Shown: piece by piece, positions 12,501 to 24,031 of the stretch
Layout of the letters: every line of letters begins with the position of its first letter
How positions within the stretch are numbered: the first letter of the stretch is position 1
Assembly (NCBI RefSeq): GCF_949628265.1
Contig: NC_088790.1
Coordinates: 10,482,545 to 10,546,544, forward strand
From: Cloeon dipterum
Taxonomy: Eukaryota; Arthropoda; Insecta; Ephemeroptera; Baetidae
Direction of reading: 5' to 3'
Length of the DNA stretch: 64,000 nucleotides
The notes under the pieces: model-generated
The model's database searches: none
What the model was told of the DNA's origin: nothing
The model's input: only the letters and a program-made list of their open reading frames with translations
Position numbers and translations under genes: made by a program

Positions 12501-15500
12501 CCGAGCATGAGCAAACAACCGGCGAACGGAGCATACCGCGCTCCCATTCAGTCGCTCGTCTGCTCGTGACAATCGTGCCTCTGCAATTAGCGGCGAGACG
12601 CGCATCACTGCTAATAATCCCCGAAAATCCAGCCGGCGGCGATTGGATTGTGTCCATTTGGCTGTTATCAGTTTGCCAGTGTCAGCTGACGAAGCCGCAG
12701 ATGAAGTACCTTATCGAGTACGACGCCAAGGGGAAGGCGCACAAAGTGCCTTACGGTGAGCCTACGTGTTCCGCATTACTTTCCTGAAAAAAGCGATAAC
12801 TCGCTACTCGCTGAAAAAATGCGTTGAAAAAGTAAACGTCCGGTCGGAAAACCTGGGCGGAATTTTTGAAAGGTATTTTCCCCTATTCTCAGCCGTTCAA
12901 AGAGAATTAAAACTCTTTCTCTTTCACAGCACGGCCTTATTCAGATTCTCAGCTATCGATTTCTGATGTGCATTCCATTTGTTTGTTGCAGGTAAAATAA
13001 TATGTCTAACATGCAAGAAGAAGTGCTCCGGAGAAGTATTGCGCGTGCAGGACAAATATTTCCACATCTCTTGCTTCAAATGCAAAGGTAAGCAAGAAGA
13101 TTTCAAAAATTCAAAAAAAAATTAGTTAAGGCAGATCTTATGAAACGGGCTCGTTTTTTTATGCACAGTACAGTACTTAGACCGTTATCTTGTCCTGATA
13201 GCAAATCTAAAGAGAATAATTGCAGTAATTTTTGGACTTGAAATTAATCATTTTTACGCATGTCTCTTTACCGAAAGAATCATTTATATTGTAAAGGGAT
13301 GGATTTTAATAATTCAATATTTCATATTTTTTATCGTTACTATTCACAAAGAAAAAAAGTCCACCAGTGAAATTGGTCGATCTATGAACTAACTTAAAAT
13401 TATGAAAGTACGTGGGACTAACTGATTTGGGGGCCAGAAAATAGGAACTTCGTTAGAAAGGCTAACCAGGTAATCCTATTTTCGAACAGTATGCAAGTCA
13501 TCGCTGGCGCAGGGTGGCTTCTTCAACCACGAGGGCGCGTACTACTGCACCGCCGATTATCAGCGCCAGTTTGGAACCAAATGCGTGGCCTGCGGCGAGT
13601 ATGTCGAGGGTGAGGTGGTCACCGCCCTCGGCAACACCTACCACCAGAGATGCTTCACGTGCTCCTCTTGCCGGTTAGTGTCCAGCGCAAACATTACTTT
13701 TCATTAGCTGACTCACACCCCGCCGGCCTCTGCGCAAGAAAATCGATAATGTGTTCTAAAGTGGCTAGCTGCTTGGCACTCAGGCATACTGCAGTGAAGC
13801 ACTTGTTAAAGAAAATGCATTACTACTTACTAGTTTATGAACATTAATTTTATCTTGATGAAGCAAGAAATGTAGATTTTCTATTTATTTTTACTGTGGT
13901 TGTGCAGGAAAGCTTTCCCATCTGGCGACCGGGTTACCTACAATGGGCGCCAGGTGCTATGCCAGCGGTGCTCAGAGGGCGGGCCCAAACCCGTGGCCCA
14001 GAGCCCCCAAATTCAACAGGTGACCTCTGGCTCGCCGGCAGTGCCCAACTCGCTGCCCCTCCTCTCTTCGCAGTGCGCTGGCTGCCAAGAAGAGCTCAAG
14101 GAGGGACAGGCGTTGGTTGCTCTGGACAGGCAGTGGCACGTCACCTGTTTCAAATGCCAGTCCTGTGGAGTCACCCTCCAGGGAGAGTACATGGGAAAGT
14201 GAGTATATTTGATATTGTGATGAAATAAAAAAAAAAACTGACTATTTTTAATCAGGGACGGCATTCCCTACTGCGAGAAAGACTACCAGAAACAGTTTGG
14301 TGTCAAGTGTGCTTACTGTAGTCGTTACATATCAGGAAAGGTGCTCCAGGTACGCAAACGGAAAATTAAACTTGTTCTCGGGTATAGCTATTAATTGCAG
14401 GCTGGCGAAAACCATCATTTCCACCCGACGTGCGCCCGCTGCACCAAGTGCGGTGATCCGTTCGGAGATGGTGAAGAAATGTTCCTGCAGGGCGGAGCCA
14501 TTTGGCATCCGCGGTGCGGCCCTGGGCCCACTGAAAATGGCGCTATTCTGAACGGAAATGGCTCTGCGATCGACGCTTACGAGAATGGCGCCAGGGATGG
14601 CTACGCAACCACCGACACGGAGGGCGGCTTCGACCACATGAGCAGTGCTGCTCCCAGCGAGATGCAGGTTTCTGGCTAACCATCTGGCTGTGCAGTGCAC
14701 GCAGCATGATTGATATTTAATATTGCATGTTTGTTCTAAAAACATGATGATTTTATCCAAATTGTCCACCGACTTTGGAAACGAAGCAGAATTTTTTGTA
14801 GCTTTATTTTGTATTTTGACTTTATTTGTTGTTTGGTTTTCAGTTTTCTTTACGTTCTCGTACACCCAGTTTGAATGGCTCAGTGTGTTATAGTCCTCAC
14901 TTAAATAGCTTGAATAGAAAGGTAATTTAAATCCGAGTAGCATTATTTTAACTTTCACCTGTCTCTCACCATCACTTTGTTCCTAATCCATTATTTGAAC
15001 AGTGTTTTAAAATCTTTTTACTCATTAGTTTAAACATCTGCAGTACCGCTCAAGCTCGCCAGGATTGATCCTGCGAGAGTACAAGCACCCTGAAGACATC
15101 AGCCGCATCTACACATACAGTTATCTGACCGAAGAACCAAACAATACTTCTTCCTACCTACGCCGGCCCATTGATCCTTACGACAAGCCACCAACCAGTC
15201 CGCACTTCCACAGGCCTCACTGTAAGTTCACATTCGCGAGTTTGAATCAATTGGATTAGAAAAGAATCTGGACCAGTTAATGAAAAATTATCAATACATC
15301 AATATTGGTTTACTTGCAAAACAACCAGACCATTTAAATATTAAGGAAATCCTAGAGTTGTGCATAAGAAGGCTTTTTATATAACATTAAAAAGTATTTT
15401 TTTTGCATTAACTTTTCGCAAGCACTTAAAATTCAATGTTTAGACTGTCCAAAATGCCGTGGTTGAGAGCAATAATTTATTTTTGATTATTATTTTTTGT

Positions 15501-18500
15501 TTCGGCCAACCATAGCTATCATTAACAGCATTCTCACTTTCTTTTCCAATTTTCATATGAATCTAACAGCATTATTCTTTGCTTTGTTGCAATAAATTTT
15601 TGTGTAACTTTGAAGCAATAATTTCTTCACAGCTGCACAGTCATCATCGCGTTCGCGGGTGCTGCTGAAACATGGCTCGCGGTCGGCAATGCAAGTGTTG
15701 GTGGACAGCATCAAGTCGGAGACGCCCCGGCCCAAGTCGCCGCACATGAATAACGAGGAGCCGATCGAGCTGGCCCACTTCCCAGCGGCCAAGCGTCCTC
15801 CGCCAGGCGAGAAGTCCAAGATCGAGCGCGACGACTTCCCAGCACCGCCCTACCCATACACGGACCCCGAACGGAGGCGTCGCTGGTCCGACTCGTACAA
15901 GGGTGTGCCGCTGTCGGACGACGAGAACGGCGACGTCCAGCAGAGCCCTGGCGATGAGGTAGACGCCAAGGTCGTCGATGTTAAGCTCAAACGCGAGGAG
16001 GTTGAGCTGTCCAAGATCGCCACCGGCATCGGCAAGGTGTTCCTGCAGAACGTGCGCGAGAGGGAGAAGATGCGTCAGTGGAAGATGAGCCACCTGGACC
16101 CGCGCAACGCTTCAAGGACGCCATCAGCAGCCAAGGAGCCCATCAACCGGCTGCGATATGAGTCGCCCATCAATGCATGTAAGTACCCCCCAGCCTGTTT
16201 TCAGCGTGCGTCATATACTAGAACTTTTCTTTTATTTACGCCATTTGGTCGCAATGAGTTTGGATCTGGGATGTTGGTGAGCCCCGTGCTGATTTTTGTT
16301 GTTTTACGTCCCAATTTGAGGGAACCGGATTTGGACTGATTGGAAGGAATAGCTCGTTTAAAATCAATAGCCAAGTCTGGGGCTTGGGGCTTCAATTCAA
16401 AGAGCACCAAAAAGTGATATAATACTAACAGTGATTTTTTTTTTGTCATCAGTTAACTCGCGCAAACCATTCAGTTAAAGTCCTGGTTCCCTTTTACGAT
16501 TTCATCTTTCGCCACGGGTTAACATCATTGTTTTTTTCAGCACCATCCAGGAATATGGACCACCCTAGGCCATGGGAGGAGGATCAATTCGACAGGAGCT
16601 CTAGCTATCGATCATCGGTGGGACGATCCACTGGCGCTATCCCCAGCTATAATGGTAAATTACTGACAACTGCAATAGAGTAAAAACTAGTTATTTTGGG
16701 GGAAACAACCACTGATTTCTAACTTGATTTGCCTTGTAAGAAAATATTTGTTACGCAGTTTTTATATTTAATTTGATTCATTTTGTCGAATTGGCAGTAT
16801 TTTTATTCATGTTTTTTTATGTATGTGGAAATAAACTTGAAGTTCAAGGAACTTTGGAACAGCAAATATTTATTTTCGTTGACTTTGTTACTACTTAACC
16901 TTTTTTCAACTTGAAAGTTACTCTTTCTCAATTTGATTTTTGTCCATGGCTTTATCAAACCTATTTTAAATATTCAATCACTTGTTTATCGAGCACGTAA
17001 GCAATATTGTTTTTGGTTAAACTTCTAACCACCCACAGTTCTCCACTCAGCTCCCAAACCTGGCTACGGCCTCAAGTCGAGCACCCTTCCGGCCAATGGA
17101 CGAAACGGCTTTTACTCGCCGCCCGGCGTTTACAGCGGAGTGAGTGTTCCACCGAAATCTTTTTAGCCGCGACACACGACGCAAAACTCCCAACACCCGC
17201 TCTCACACCATCACATCACCCTCTCAGCCATCGTCACTGTCCGAACGCAAAACGCCACCTTTGGCTTTCTTACTAATCGTTTGGGGCTGTCTCTCTGTCC
17301 TTTTGTTTCGTTTCAAACGCATTTTGTTCCGTTACCAATTTCATATATTTTTTCTTTTGAGGTGGTTGTCATGGTTGTTTGCTGTATTTAAAGGACGTAA
17401 TCATCTTATTTGCACGATTCTAATCACTTATAGACTCAGGTTTGCAGATGTCGGAGCGAAAATTTATTTTTAATTTGCACCAGCGCCCTCTGTTTTGACC
17501 TTTTGCGGGCCGCCTGGGCAAATTTTCAGGGCGCCGGCTGAGGAATTGCTAGAACATTGAGTTTTATGGCTGGCTTTGTTGGTGCTTGTTTTAGTGGTAA
17601 GCGCGCTTCGCCATGTACCAAAGCCTGGCTATGGACTGGCAGCACCACGGTCTCATACCTTCTCTAGTTCAATGGCAGTAAGTTCTTTCAACTCTTCACT
17701 GTCCTGTCTCGATTAGCAATTAGGGCACTCTAAAAGCACTCACTGAATCAAATTCAAAACGCATGCTAACAATAATTGGCTGATTTGAACTGAATTAACC
17801 ACAAGCATGGTGAATTCATTAATTAATTTCACATTTAACAAAATTCACCTCGGAAAAACACTCGACACTTGACAAAATTCTTCCAAAATCATTAGTTCCT
17901 TTTAATTCTCCTTTTTGCTAAACGTAACTTGAGTTTCCGTCTTGCAGGGTGACTTTTCCTTCAGTGGATTAGGTGAAAAGACACAGAGCACGGAATTCAG
18001 CAGTGGCAAATCAGATAGTGAGTTTCTTAAAACCTCATTAGATCTTTTTACGTTTGAACTAATGTGTGCGTGTCTCAGTTTCAGGTGGCTCCATTTCTGA
18101 GGTTGACCGCAGAGCACTAGGGGTAAGTATAAGGCTTCACGTGTGGCTTTTGATGTGTTCAGTGAATATTACAAGCTGTGCTTTACGTGTGGCTTTATAT
18201 CTCTGTATCCTGTATCAACCTCAATCCAATCCTACTTTTCATCTAAACGCACTTTCTTTCAAACTGAAAAAATGAGTGGAGTTTTGATGTAATGAGACTT
18301 TGGTTTAACAAAATTTAAGTACCTGTGCACCTACCTGGTGGATGTATTTAATAATTTGAATCCAAAGCCTATTTCATTTTTTCCTTAACTATATTTGATT
18401 GCTTGGCACTTACCTGCTCGCCTGCGCTCTCAGGGCAACGTGACCGACGCGTCGAGTGAATTCCGCAGCTCGACCACTTTCGGAGGCGGAATCCAACGGT

Positions 18501-19537
18501 GCTACCCTGCCTTTGTTCCGGCCGCGTCGCACTCGTACAGCCCGCACCTGCGCCGCTCGCTGCCCACCCTGAACCACAGCATGGCCGTCGCCATGTCCGC
18601 CGCCTCGGCAGAGCCGCCAAAACTCTACCCGTACCATTTGCTGATGACCACCAACTACCGCCTGCCTGGAGACGTTGATCGCCTTAACCTTGAGGTAAGA
18701 GATGGTGGTTTCTTTGATTTTTGTTACAGTTTAAAAAAATTATGGATGTTTAAAGATTTTGCATATTTACCATTAGCAAAGTCAAGGTCATAAAATTAGC
18801 GTTTAATTTACACGTCCGTTAGTCTTGAATATTTTATATCTAAAAAGTACAAAAATTTATCTGAAGCAAAATTTTTCTAAAATATTCACATTTAAACTAT
18901 GGATTTTTTCCTTGAAGCGAACACATATAATTTTTAATTTTTCTATTACAGTTTCCTCTTATATCTGAAGCCCTATTTAATGAAAATACATTTTTTTCTT
19001 AATTCAACTTTTCACTTAAATAGTTTGTAAAAATGAATTGTTAAATTACAAAATTGGCCAATTGGCGTCGTAAAATATTGAATTTATTTTTATACTTGTA
19101 AAACCCTCTTTCCTAACTTTCCCAATTATTCCGTTAAGAGAATCAATTGAGTGTTCGAGACAGTCGTGCGCTAAAAATATGGGTTTTGTTCAATTTAGCT
19201 TAAATTTGGTTTGTAGCAATTGTTCAATGAGACAAAATTTATTATTGGGATAATTTATCTGGAAAAAAATTAAAAATTACCCACATTGGTTAGTTGTTGT
19301 TAGTTCCAAATTTTATATTGTAGACTATAACTGTAGAGCAATAAACCATACATACTCTGGAAGCTGAATTAAAAAAATACTTAAACGCCTTCCGTACTAA
19401 TCATTTTAAATTTCTGTTTGCAGAGGCATCTTTCTGACAGTGAGTTTGAAATGATTTTCCACGTGCCGAGGATGGAATTCTACCGGATGCCGCAGTGGAA
19501 ACGGAATGACCTGAAGCGAAGGGCCCTGCTCTTCTAA
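6562..19537 (+). CDS. Unc-115: Unc-115 / abLIM actin-binding LIM protein
   Basis: A cytoskeletal adaptor that binds F-actin through a villin headpiece. Unc-115/abLIM proteins act in axon guidance downstream of Rac. Coding exons: 6562-6664, 12992-13087, 13490-13673, 13908-14198, 14256-14349, 14401-14667, 15044-15221, 15633-16178, 16541-16654, either 17039-17139 or 17595-17677, 17948-18017, 18079-18122, 18434-18694 and 19424-19537. Every phase agrees, giving 820 aa (814 with the alternative exon). Four LIM domains lie at about residues 39-89, 98-149, 184-234 and 243-295, with Zn ligands visible (for example C39, C42, H59, C62). The linker keeps the abLIM block SRIYTYSYLTE and PIDPYDKPPTSP. The last 60 residues are a headpiece ending in WKRNDLKRRALLF. 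The upstream exon (acceptor at 6553) adds a Lys/Ser-rich N-terminus. Introns of 300-730 nt inside the gene hold nothing else recognisable. I am very sure of the family, less so of the N-terminus. Confidence 0.95.
6665..12700. other. Large Unc-115 intron with possible internal promoter
   Basis: A 6-kb stretch without a recognised protein-coding exon except the tiny candidate at 9595. GC-rich patches near 7440-7650, 8780-9230 and 9540-9800 give only unconvincing short frames on both strands. The 3' part (about 12420-12700) would be the promoter and leader of the 12701 first exon. A TATATAT word is at about 12459 and TCAGT words lie near 12668. Confidence 0.4.
9595..9613 (+). other. Weak candidate Unc-115 first exon
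   Basis: The ATG at 9595 opens six codons (MLFGCG) plus one base before a donor GTAAGT at 9614. The phase is again 1, compatible with joining at 12992. With so few codons this may well be chance. It is listed because it shares phase and position with the other first-exon candidates. Confidence 0.15.
12701..12755 (+). CDS. Unc-115: Alternative first coding exon of Unc-115 (short N-terminus)
   Basis: ATG at 12701 reads MKYLIEYDAKGKAHKVPY plus one base, then a donor G|GTGAGC. The phase (1) is the same as that of the 6562-6664 exon. Both therefore splice in frame to the first LIM exon at 12992 (G|GT AAA). This start gives 804 aa with exon 17039-17139. The frame is open upstream to 12470 but without an earlier in-frame ATG, so 12701 is the natural start. 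Leader TCAGT words at about 12668 could mark the transcription start, which would make this an internal promoter. The ATG also follows CCGCAG, so it could instead be an internal exon. Confidence 0.75.
14401..14679 (+). CDS. Unc-115: Fourth-LIM exon of Unc-115 with read-through stop (possible LIM-only isoform)
   Basis: The spliced form ends at 14667 (CAG|GTTTCT, a weak donor) and joins 15044 in phase 0. If the donor is not used, the frame runs Val-Ser-Gly and stops at 14677-14679. That product would have all four LIM domains and no linker or headpiece (about 348 aa from the 6562 start). The weak donor makes retention plausible, but only transcripts can show whether it is used. Confidence 0.45.
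   Translation, partial: AGENHHFHPTCARCTKCGDPFGDGEEMFLQGGAIWHPRCGPGPTENGAILNGNGSAIDAYENGARDGYATTDTEGGFDHMSSAAPSEMQVSG
17039..17139 (+). CDS. Unc-115: Unc-115 mutually exclusive exon, version a
   Basis: A 101-nt exon, phase 1 to 0, encoding 34 residues with the shared motif KPGYGL followed by NGRNGFYSPPG. The NGRNG part resembles the vertebrate abLIM linker, so this is probably the ancestral copy. The acceptor is CCACAG and the donor GGA|GTGAGT. It is the default choice in the 820-aa model. Confidence 0.85.
17595..17677 (+). CDS. Unc-115: Unc-115 mutually exclusive exon, version b
   Basis: An 83-nt exon, phase 1 to 0, encoding 28 residues (VVSALRHVPKPGYGL, then AAPRSHTFSSSMA). It shares KPGYGL with version a. 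The acceptor is TTTTAG and the donor GCA|GTAAGT. Placed after version a it would be read TGG TAA, an immediate stop. Skipping both also shifts the frame. One and only one copy fits any full-length product. Confidence 0.75.
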
Positions 19538-22035
19538 ACTCTGACCTGCACGCTTGACCCAGTATCATTCTATTCACTTCATCGAGGAAGGAAACGTCCT
19601 CTCACTCTCGAGTCGGTGCTAAGGCTTTGCAATTCGGTGCTTATAGTGCAGCCGACTTGTGCATCTCCTGAGTTACCTTTGTAATAACGCATCAACTCCT
19701 TTGTAATTAGTCGCATCGTCAGTCGCAATTTTTAAATGCAACCTAGTGGTACTATTTAGTTACACTCTATTCGTCGTTAAGTTCCTATGGGTGATTTTTA
19801 TTTTCGGTAACCAGGTGCTGCTGCAGTTTTTATTTTAATCCACTTATACACACACACTTATGATTTTGTTGAAGAGGGAGTGCTTTTTAGCCAAAATACA
19901 CGTTGATCAATGACGACAGGTGCTTTTTGAAACGCATTGTCTATAATTATACATAACCAAGTACTAATAATATTAATAACAAAAGCAAACAGCAATTTTA
20001 GACCTAGTTGTGTAGCATGACGAGGAAGAAGTTGCAAAACGCAGCTTTTTATTCTGATGAAAAGACGAGTTTGCGAGAAGAGAGATAAAATGAAAAGATC
20101 GCAGATTTTAGAGGTGACCTACAGATTAAACCGATTGATGCTGAATATTTATGACTCAATATCTACAGCTATGCCTTATGTAATGTAATTCCTGGGAGCT
20201 AGTGAATGTGCTGGCCAATAATTGAGCTATGAACCGCCCAAATTCTTGGGCTCCGCTACGGAATTCGGCCAAAGTGTTTTTCTCTGTAAAAAGAAAGCAG
20301 CTGTACATTTTGTGAGAGACTACTTATACTATGAGCTATTGAATAATATATATAAAAAAATATATTGCAAAATTTTAAGCATCCGCTAATTGTGAATTTC
20401 AGGTTCGGGGCATGAAGAAGTCAGTTCTTCTATTGATGCAAATTAATTCATCTTAATTTGAATGTTAACAAAGGAAAACTGTTCAGAGAAAAAAAGCAAA
20501 AATGAGGGCGGAATCCGCCTAGTTCAACATTTTCTGAAGCACGTTTTCCTTCAAAGTCTGTTTCTTTTAATTATGATATAATCAAGTCAAACATAAATTG
20601 ACATCAACTGCCTTCTTCATGCCACCTTTAATAAAAAATTAGTGAAAATCCACCCTTGAAGCGGACACTGAAATGCTTTGTAGTGCTGATGAGATGTGCG
20701 GAAAGATAGTCACTGAAATTGCCTCTGCTACTCCCGTACACTTGTTGTTGCTGCTCCTTGAGAGACAAAGCTGAGCATTTAAGAGGAAAGCTGCTTACTT
20801 ATTTTTTAAATTGGCAACTGAAATCAAATTTTTGTACGCCGTCTGAGGTAGCTATATATTCAGAACATGTTAATAATTTCCCCTCCCGATTGCGCTGCTT
20901 ACTATTTATTGGATGCACCCCGCCTTTCTCTAGACTTAAAAAGTAGTGACTTTGTCTCTAGACGAATAAGAACATCCCTTGACCATAACTGTGCACAAAA
21001 CGCAAAATCCGATAACATCTAGTGGTATTGATTCTGCTTTTACGTCACTATTATTTGTAGAAAACGACTCATCTTAATTTTTCCTGGCGACGTCAACATA
21101 TTGTTGGCACATATTTGTTGAAAGCGCCAGTGCAAATCTTTTGCATTTTTCTCTGTGCTTAATTTTTCACTATTTGTTGTAAAATGATTTGTTTGAAAAA
21201 TACTATTTCTTTGCCTTTCAATGGAGTTTGACCTCTTTGTCATCATTCTCTTAAAAATTAAATTGAAATGAGATCAAAACTGATTTTAATTTAACACAAC
21301 TGCCAACCTATAGATCTCTAAAATATGTCTACAATATTGGCCATGCAGGAATAGGAAATAGAATGTGAGCTGATCATTAATTGAGTTATAAATCAAAGTA
21401 AATTAAAATAATTTAAATTTATTTATTCTTGTTTATTCTTGCAATGGTCAATACAATAAATACATTGAATTGAAAATTTTGAAAGCAAGAAATGGTGAAC
21501 AGTAATAGCAAAATAAAGCTAAAACGATCCTTTACAAAGTAATATTTACGCCGCACTAAGCCGCAAATAAATTAAATTTAAAACTTATTTTTCAAAAAAT
21601 GTTTTTAGGGAATTAAATGAATTAAAGCTGTGCAGAAGAGTAAAACTATGTTCGATTTTGGCTTATCCATAATTCAATGAAATAGCATGACGATATGCTA
21701 TAATAAATCGTTTATTGTAAATTTAATATGATAGATTAATGATTAATATTTTAATAAAGCAGACGACTGCGTTCATTTTCCCATTGCGCGGATTTCGCCA
21801 AAAACGTATAGTTGGCAGCACTAGCCTCATCACAGCCAACCAAAACCTCTTATTCAGCTCCCTGCTACATTCCGGTTGGCTGCATTGTCAAATAATGTTG
21901 ATATTTTTGGGCTTGAGTTACGAACAGAGTGAAGATCAGGTTTAAAACGTCAATACCGGGACTGAGACTTCTGCTTCGTTTTTGCAGCAATTGATTGTTA
22001 CAGGCCATCGCATTAACTTACACATACTGCAAAAA
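19538..22035. other. Unc-115 3' UTR, intergenic spacer and MTG1 leader
   Basis: AT-rich with no coding signal. The first clear AATAAA after the Unc-115 stop is at 20630. From about 21740 to 22035 lies the MTG1 promoter and leader. A possible 49-nt intron (about 21939-21987, CAG|GTTTAA to TTGCAG|CAA) would allow an in-frame ATG at about 21896. Confidence 0.5.
20630..20635 (+). terminator. Poly(A) signal of Unc-115
   Basis: AATAAA about 1.1 kb after the stop codon, followed within 40-60 nt by a GT-rich stretch (TGCTTTGTAGTGCTG). This would give a 3' UTR of about 1.1 kb. Confidence 0.5.
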
Positions 22036-23505
22036 ATGTCTGGAGTAGTGTCCAGAAGTACTCCTGGTTTCAGGAGGAGTTTCAAAGTTCCAAACGCAGA
22101 CGCACTGCGATGGTTCCCTGGTCACATGGATAAAGGTAATTTTTACCAAATAAATTACATGATTATCAAAATTTATGGTTTACCTCAGGTTTGAAGCAAA
22201 TTGAAAGTAAGCTGAGCGTGGTAGACTGCGTCATTGAAGTTCACGACGCCAGGGTATGGTTGTAATACTTGGACAAAAATTGTTGACTTAGAAACTTTTA
22301 TACAGGTACCACTGTCAAGCCGAAACCCCAATTTCCGGCACACGGTTTTGGGCAATAAGCCGCATTTATTGGTCCTCAACAAGAAAGATCTGACCGACAT
22401 GAGGTGGCAAAAAGAGGTGGATGAGCGTCTAAAGAGTGAGCATGGAATTTCAGACGTCATGTACACGTGCTGCAAGAACGACAGGGACAAGAACGTGGAC
22501 CAGGTCGTGCCTAAAGCGATAGAATTGATTTCCCAATCGCCCAGGTTCAATAGGGAAGATTCTGAAGAGATGAACTTGATGATCATCGGCGTGCCAAACG
22601 TTGGCAAGTCGTCACTCATCAACAGAATCAGAAACAAAGTCTTGAAGAAGAGTATGGTGTCGATTGATTATTCCCTGTGAGATTTAAAATCTGTTTGGTC
22701 CGCAGGAAATTCGAATCCAGTGGGAGCAGAGCCAGGAATCACCAGGAGCGTGATGAATAGAGTCAAAGTGAGCACTTCACCGCAGGTGTTTCTCTACGAC
22801 ACTCCTGGTATCTTGTCGCCTAATATTAAAAACGCGGAGACTGGGCTTCGACTGGCCCTCTGCGGTGAGTGCTTGGACAATTTTCAGTTATTTTGTATAT
22901 AAATTAGTTGTTCAGCCTGATTATCTCACTAAGTTTTTGTTAAGTCAAATATTGTCTTTATTTGTTTTTTTTACAGTTCGATAAATGGTATTTTCTTCAC
23001 AAATTTTTGGATTTGTGTCCTATAATATAGTGTAGATGTGGATTTTAAATGTACGCCTAAATTAACTGCTGTAAATATCGCCAATTTCAGCGTGCATCAA
23101 AGATCATCTAATTGGAATCGAAGTTATAGCAGACTACCTTCTGTACACTTTGAATAAACACGGCAACTTCAAGTAATTATTAATCAAATCCCCCAACCCC
23201 TTGAATAAACCTCTGATTTGCTGCAGGTACGTGGAGATGATGGGCCTTGAAGGTCCAACAGACAATATTGGCACATTGCTGACCAAAGGGGCTATGAAGA
23301 TGGACAAATACGAAAAGCGGAGGAGTCACGAAGGTTTGTCAACTCAAACTTATTTTTTAAAACAAATCGAAAATCTGTGCCTGACGCAGGATACATAAAC
23401 CGTCCGCATTTGTCTGCTGCCGCTGAAATATTCGTCCGCGCCTTCCGAGATAATAAATTTGGGCCACTCATGCTGGACTCAGATCTGCTTACGAAAAACA
23501 ACTGA
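22036..23505 (+). CDS. mtg1: Mitochondrial ribosome-associated GTPase 1 (MTG1, YlqF family)
   Basis: A circularly permuted GTPase that assists large mitoribosomal subunit assembly in the matrix. Seven exons (22036-22135, 22189-22253, 22306-22651, 22706-22864, 23091-23172, 23227-23333, 23390-23505) give 324 aa, close to the about 334 of human MTG1. The motif order is permuted as expected: G4 NKKD at 80-83, then G1 GVPNVGKSS at 150-158, G2 in PGIT (T183), G3 DTPG at 202-205. Also seen are [21 protein letters not shown], the block after G3 (ETGLRLAL) and [12 protein letters not shown]. The N-terminus ([17 protein letters not shown]) is Arg/Ser-rich and suits a mitochondrial presequence, so the ATG at 22036 is preferred. 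A longer in-frame N-terminus through an upstream mini-intron is possible but less presequence-like. Introns are short (52-226 nt). Confidence 0.95.
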
Positions 23506-24025
23506 TTTTTTTTCAGCAGATGTTACTCAGGTGCTTCATTGGTTATGGAATGTAATAGCGTATCTGTGATTTACTTTTGAAGTCAAAAGCGGTCCTGAAA
23601 ATTGTTGATATAGCACAAACTACTAGCGGAGTGTTTAGAATCATTGTGAATGGACTGTTCCTAAGAGGGTTGACCTTATACAAAAAATACAATTTAAATA
23701 TAACCACAGGCGCACAGACTAGATTTCTGGTAAATTGAAAAACTAGTTTTCAAATTTCTTAATGTGTACCAAACTTTTGTTGTCTTTCTTTGAACGATAT
23801 GTGTTCTGAAAATCTGCCAAAGAGTTAAACTCTTAAAATACTGCATTAATAATTGATTCAGATCTTTTTACGCATTTTACTCACGCAAGGAAATTTCCTC
23901 ATTTCTTGTCATTTTCTTACTTAACTAATGCTTGAGGCCATGAACAAGGGGCTCAGTTTTAACGAATATTGATAGTGTCCGTTCTAATTCTGATTCTGAT
24001 TGTGACAGAAAGATTTGAGAACAGA

Positions 24026-24031
24026 AATAAA
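24026..24031 (+). terminator. Candidate poly(A) signal of MTG1
   Basis: The first AATAAA I find after the MTG1 stop, about 520 nt downstream. A non-canonical signal could lie nearer the stop. Confidence 0.35.

Noticed and set aside
14332..14958. 208-codon minus-strand open frame
   Set aside because: Antisense to the fourth LIM exon and its intron; no family resemblance, and the plus strand is clearly coding with matching splice phases.
15644..16093. 149-codon minus-strand open frame
   Set aside because: Antisense shadow of the large GC-rich Unc-115 linker exon.
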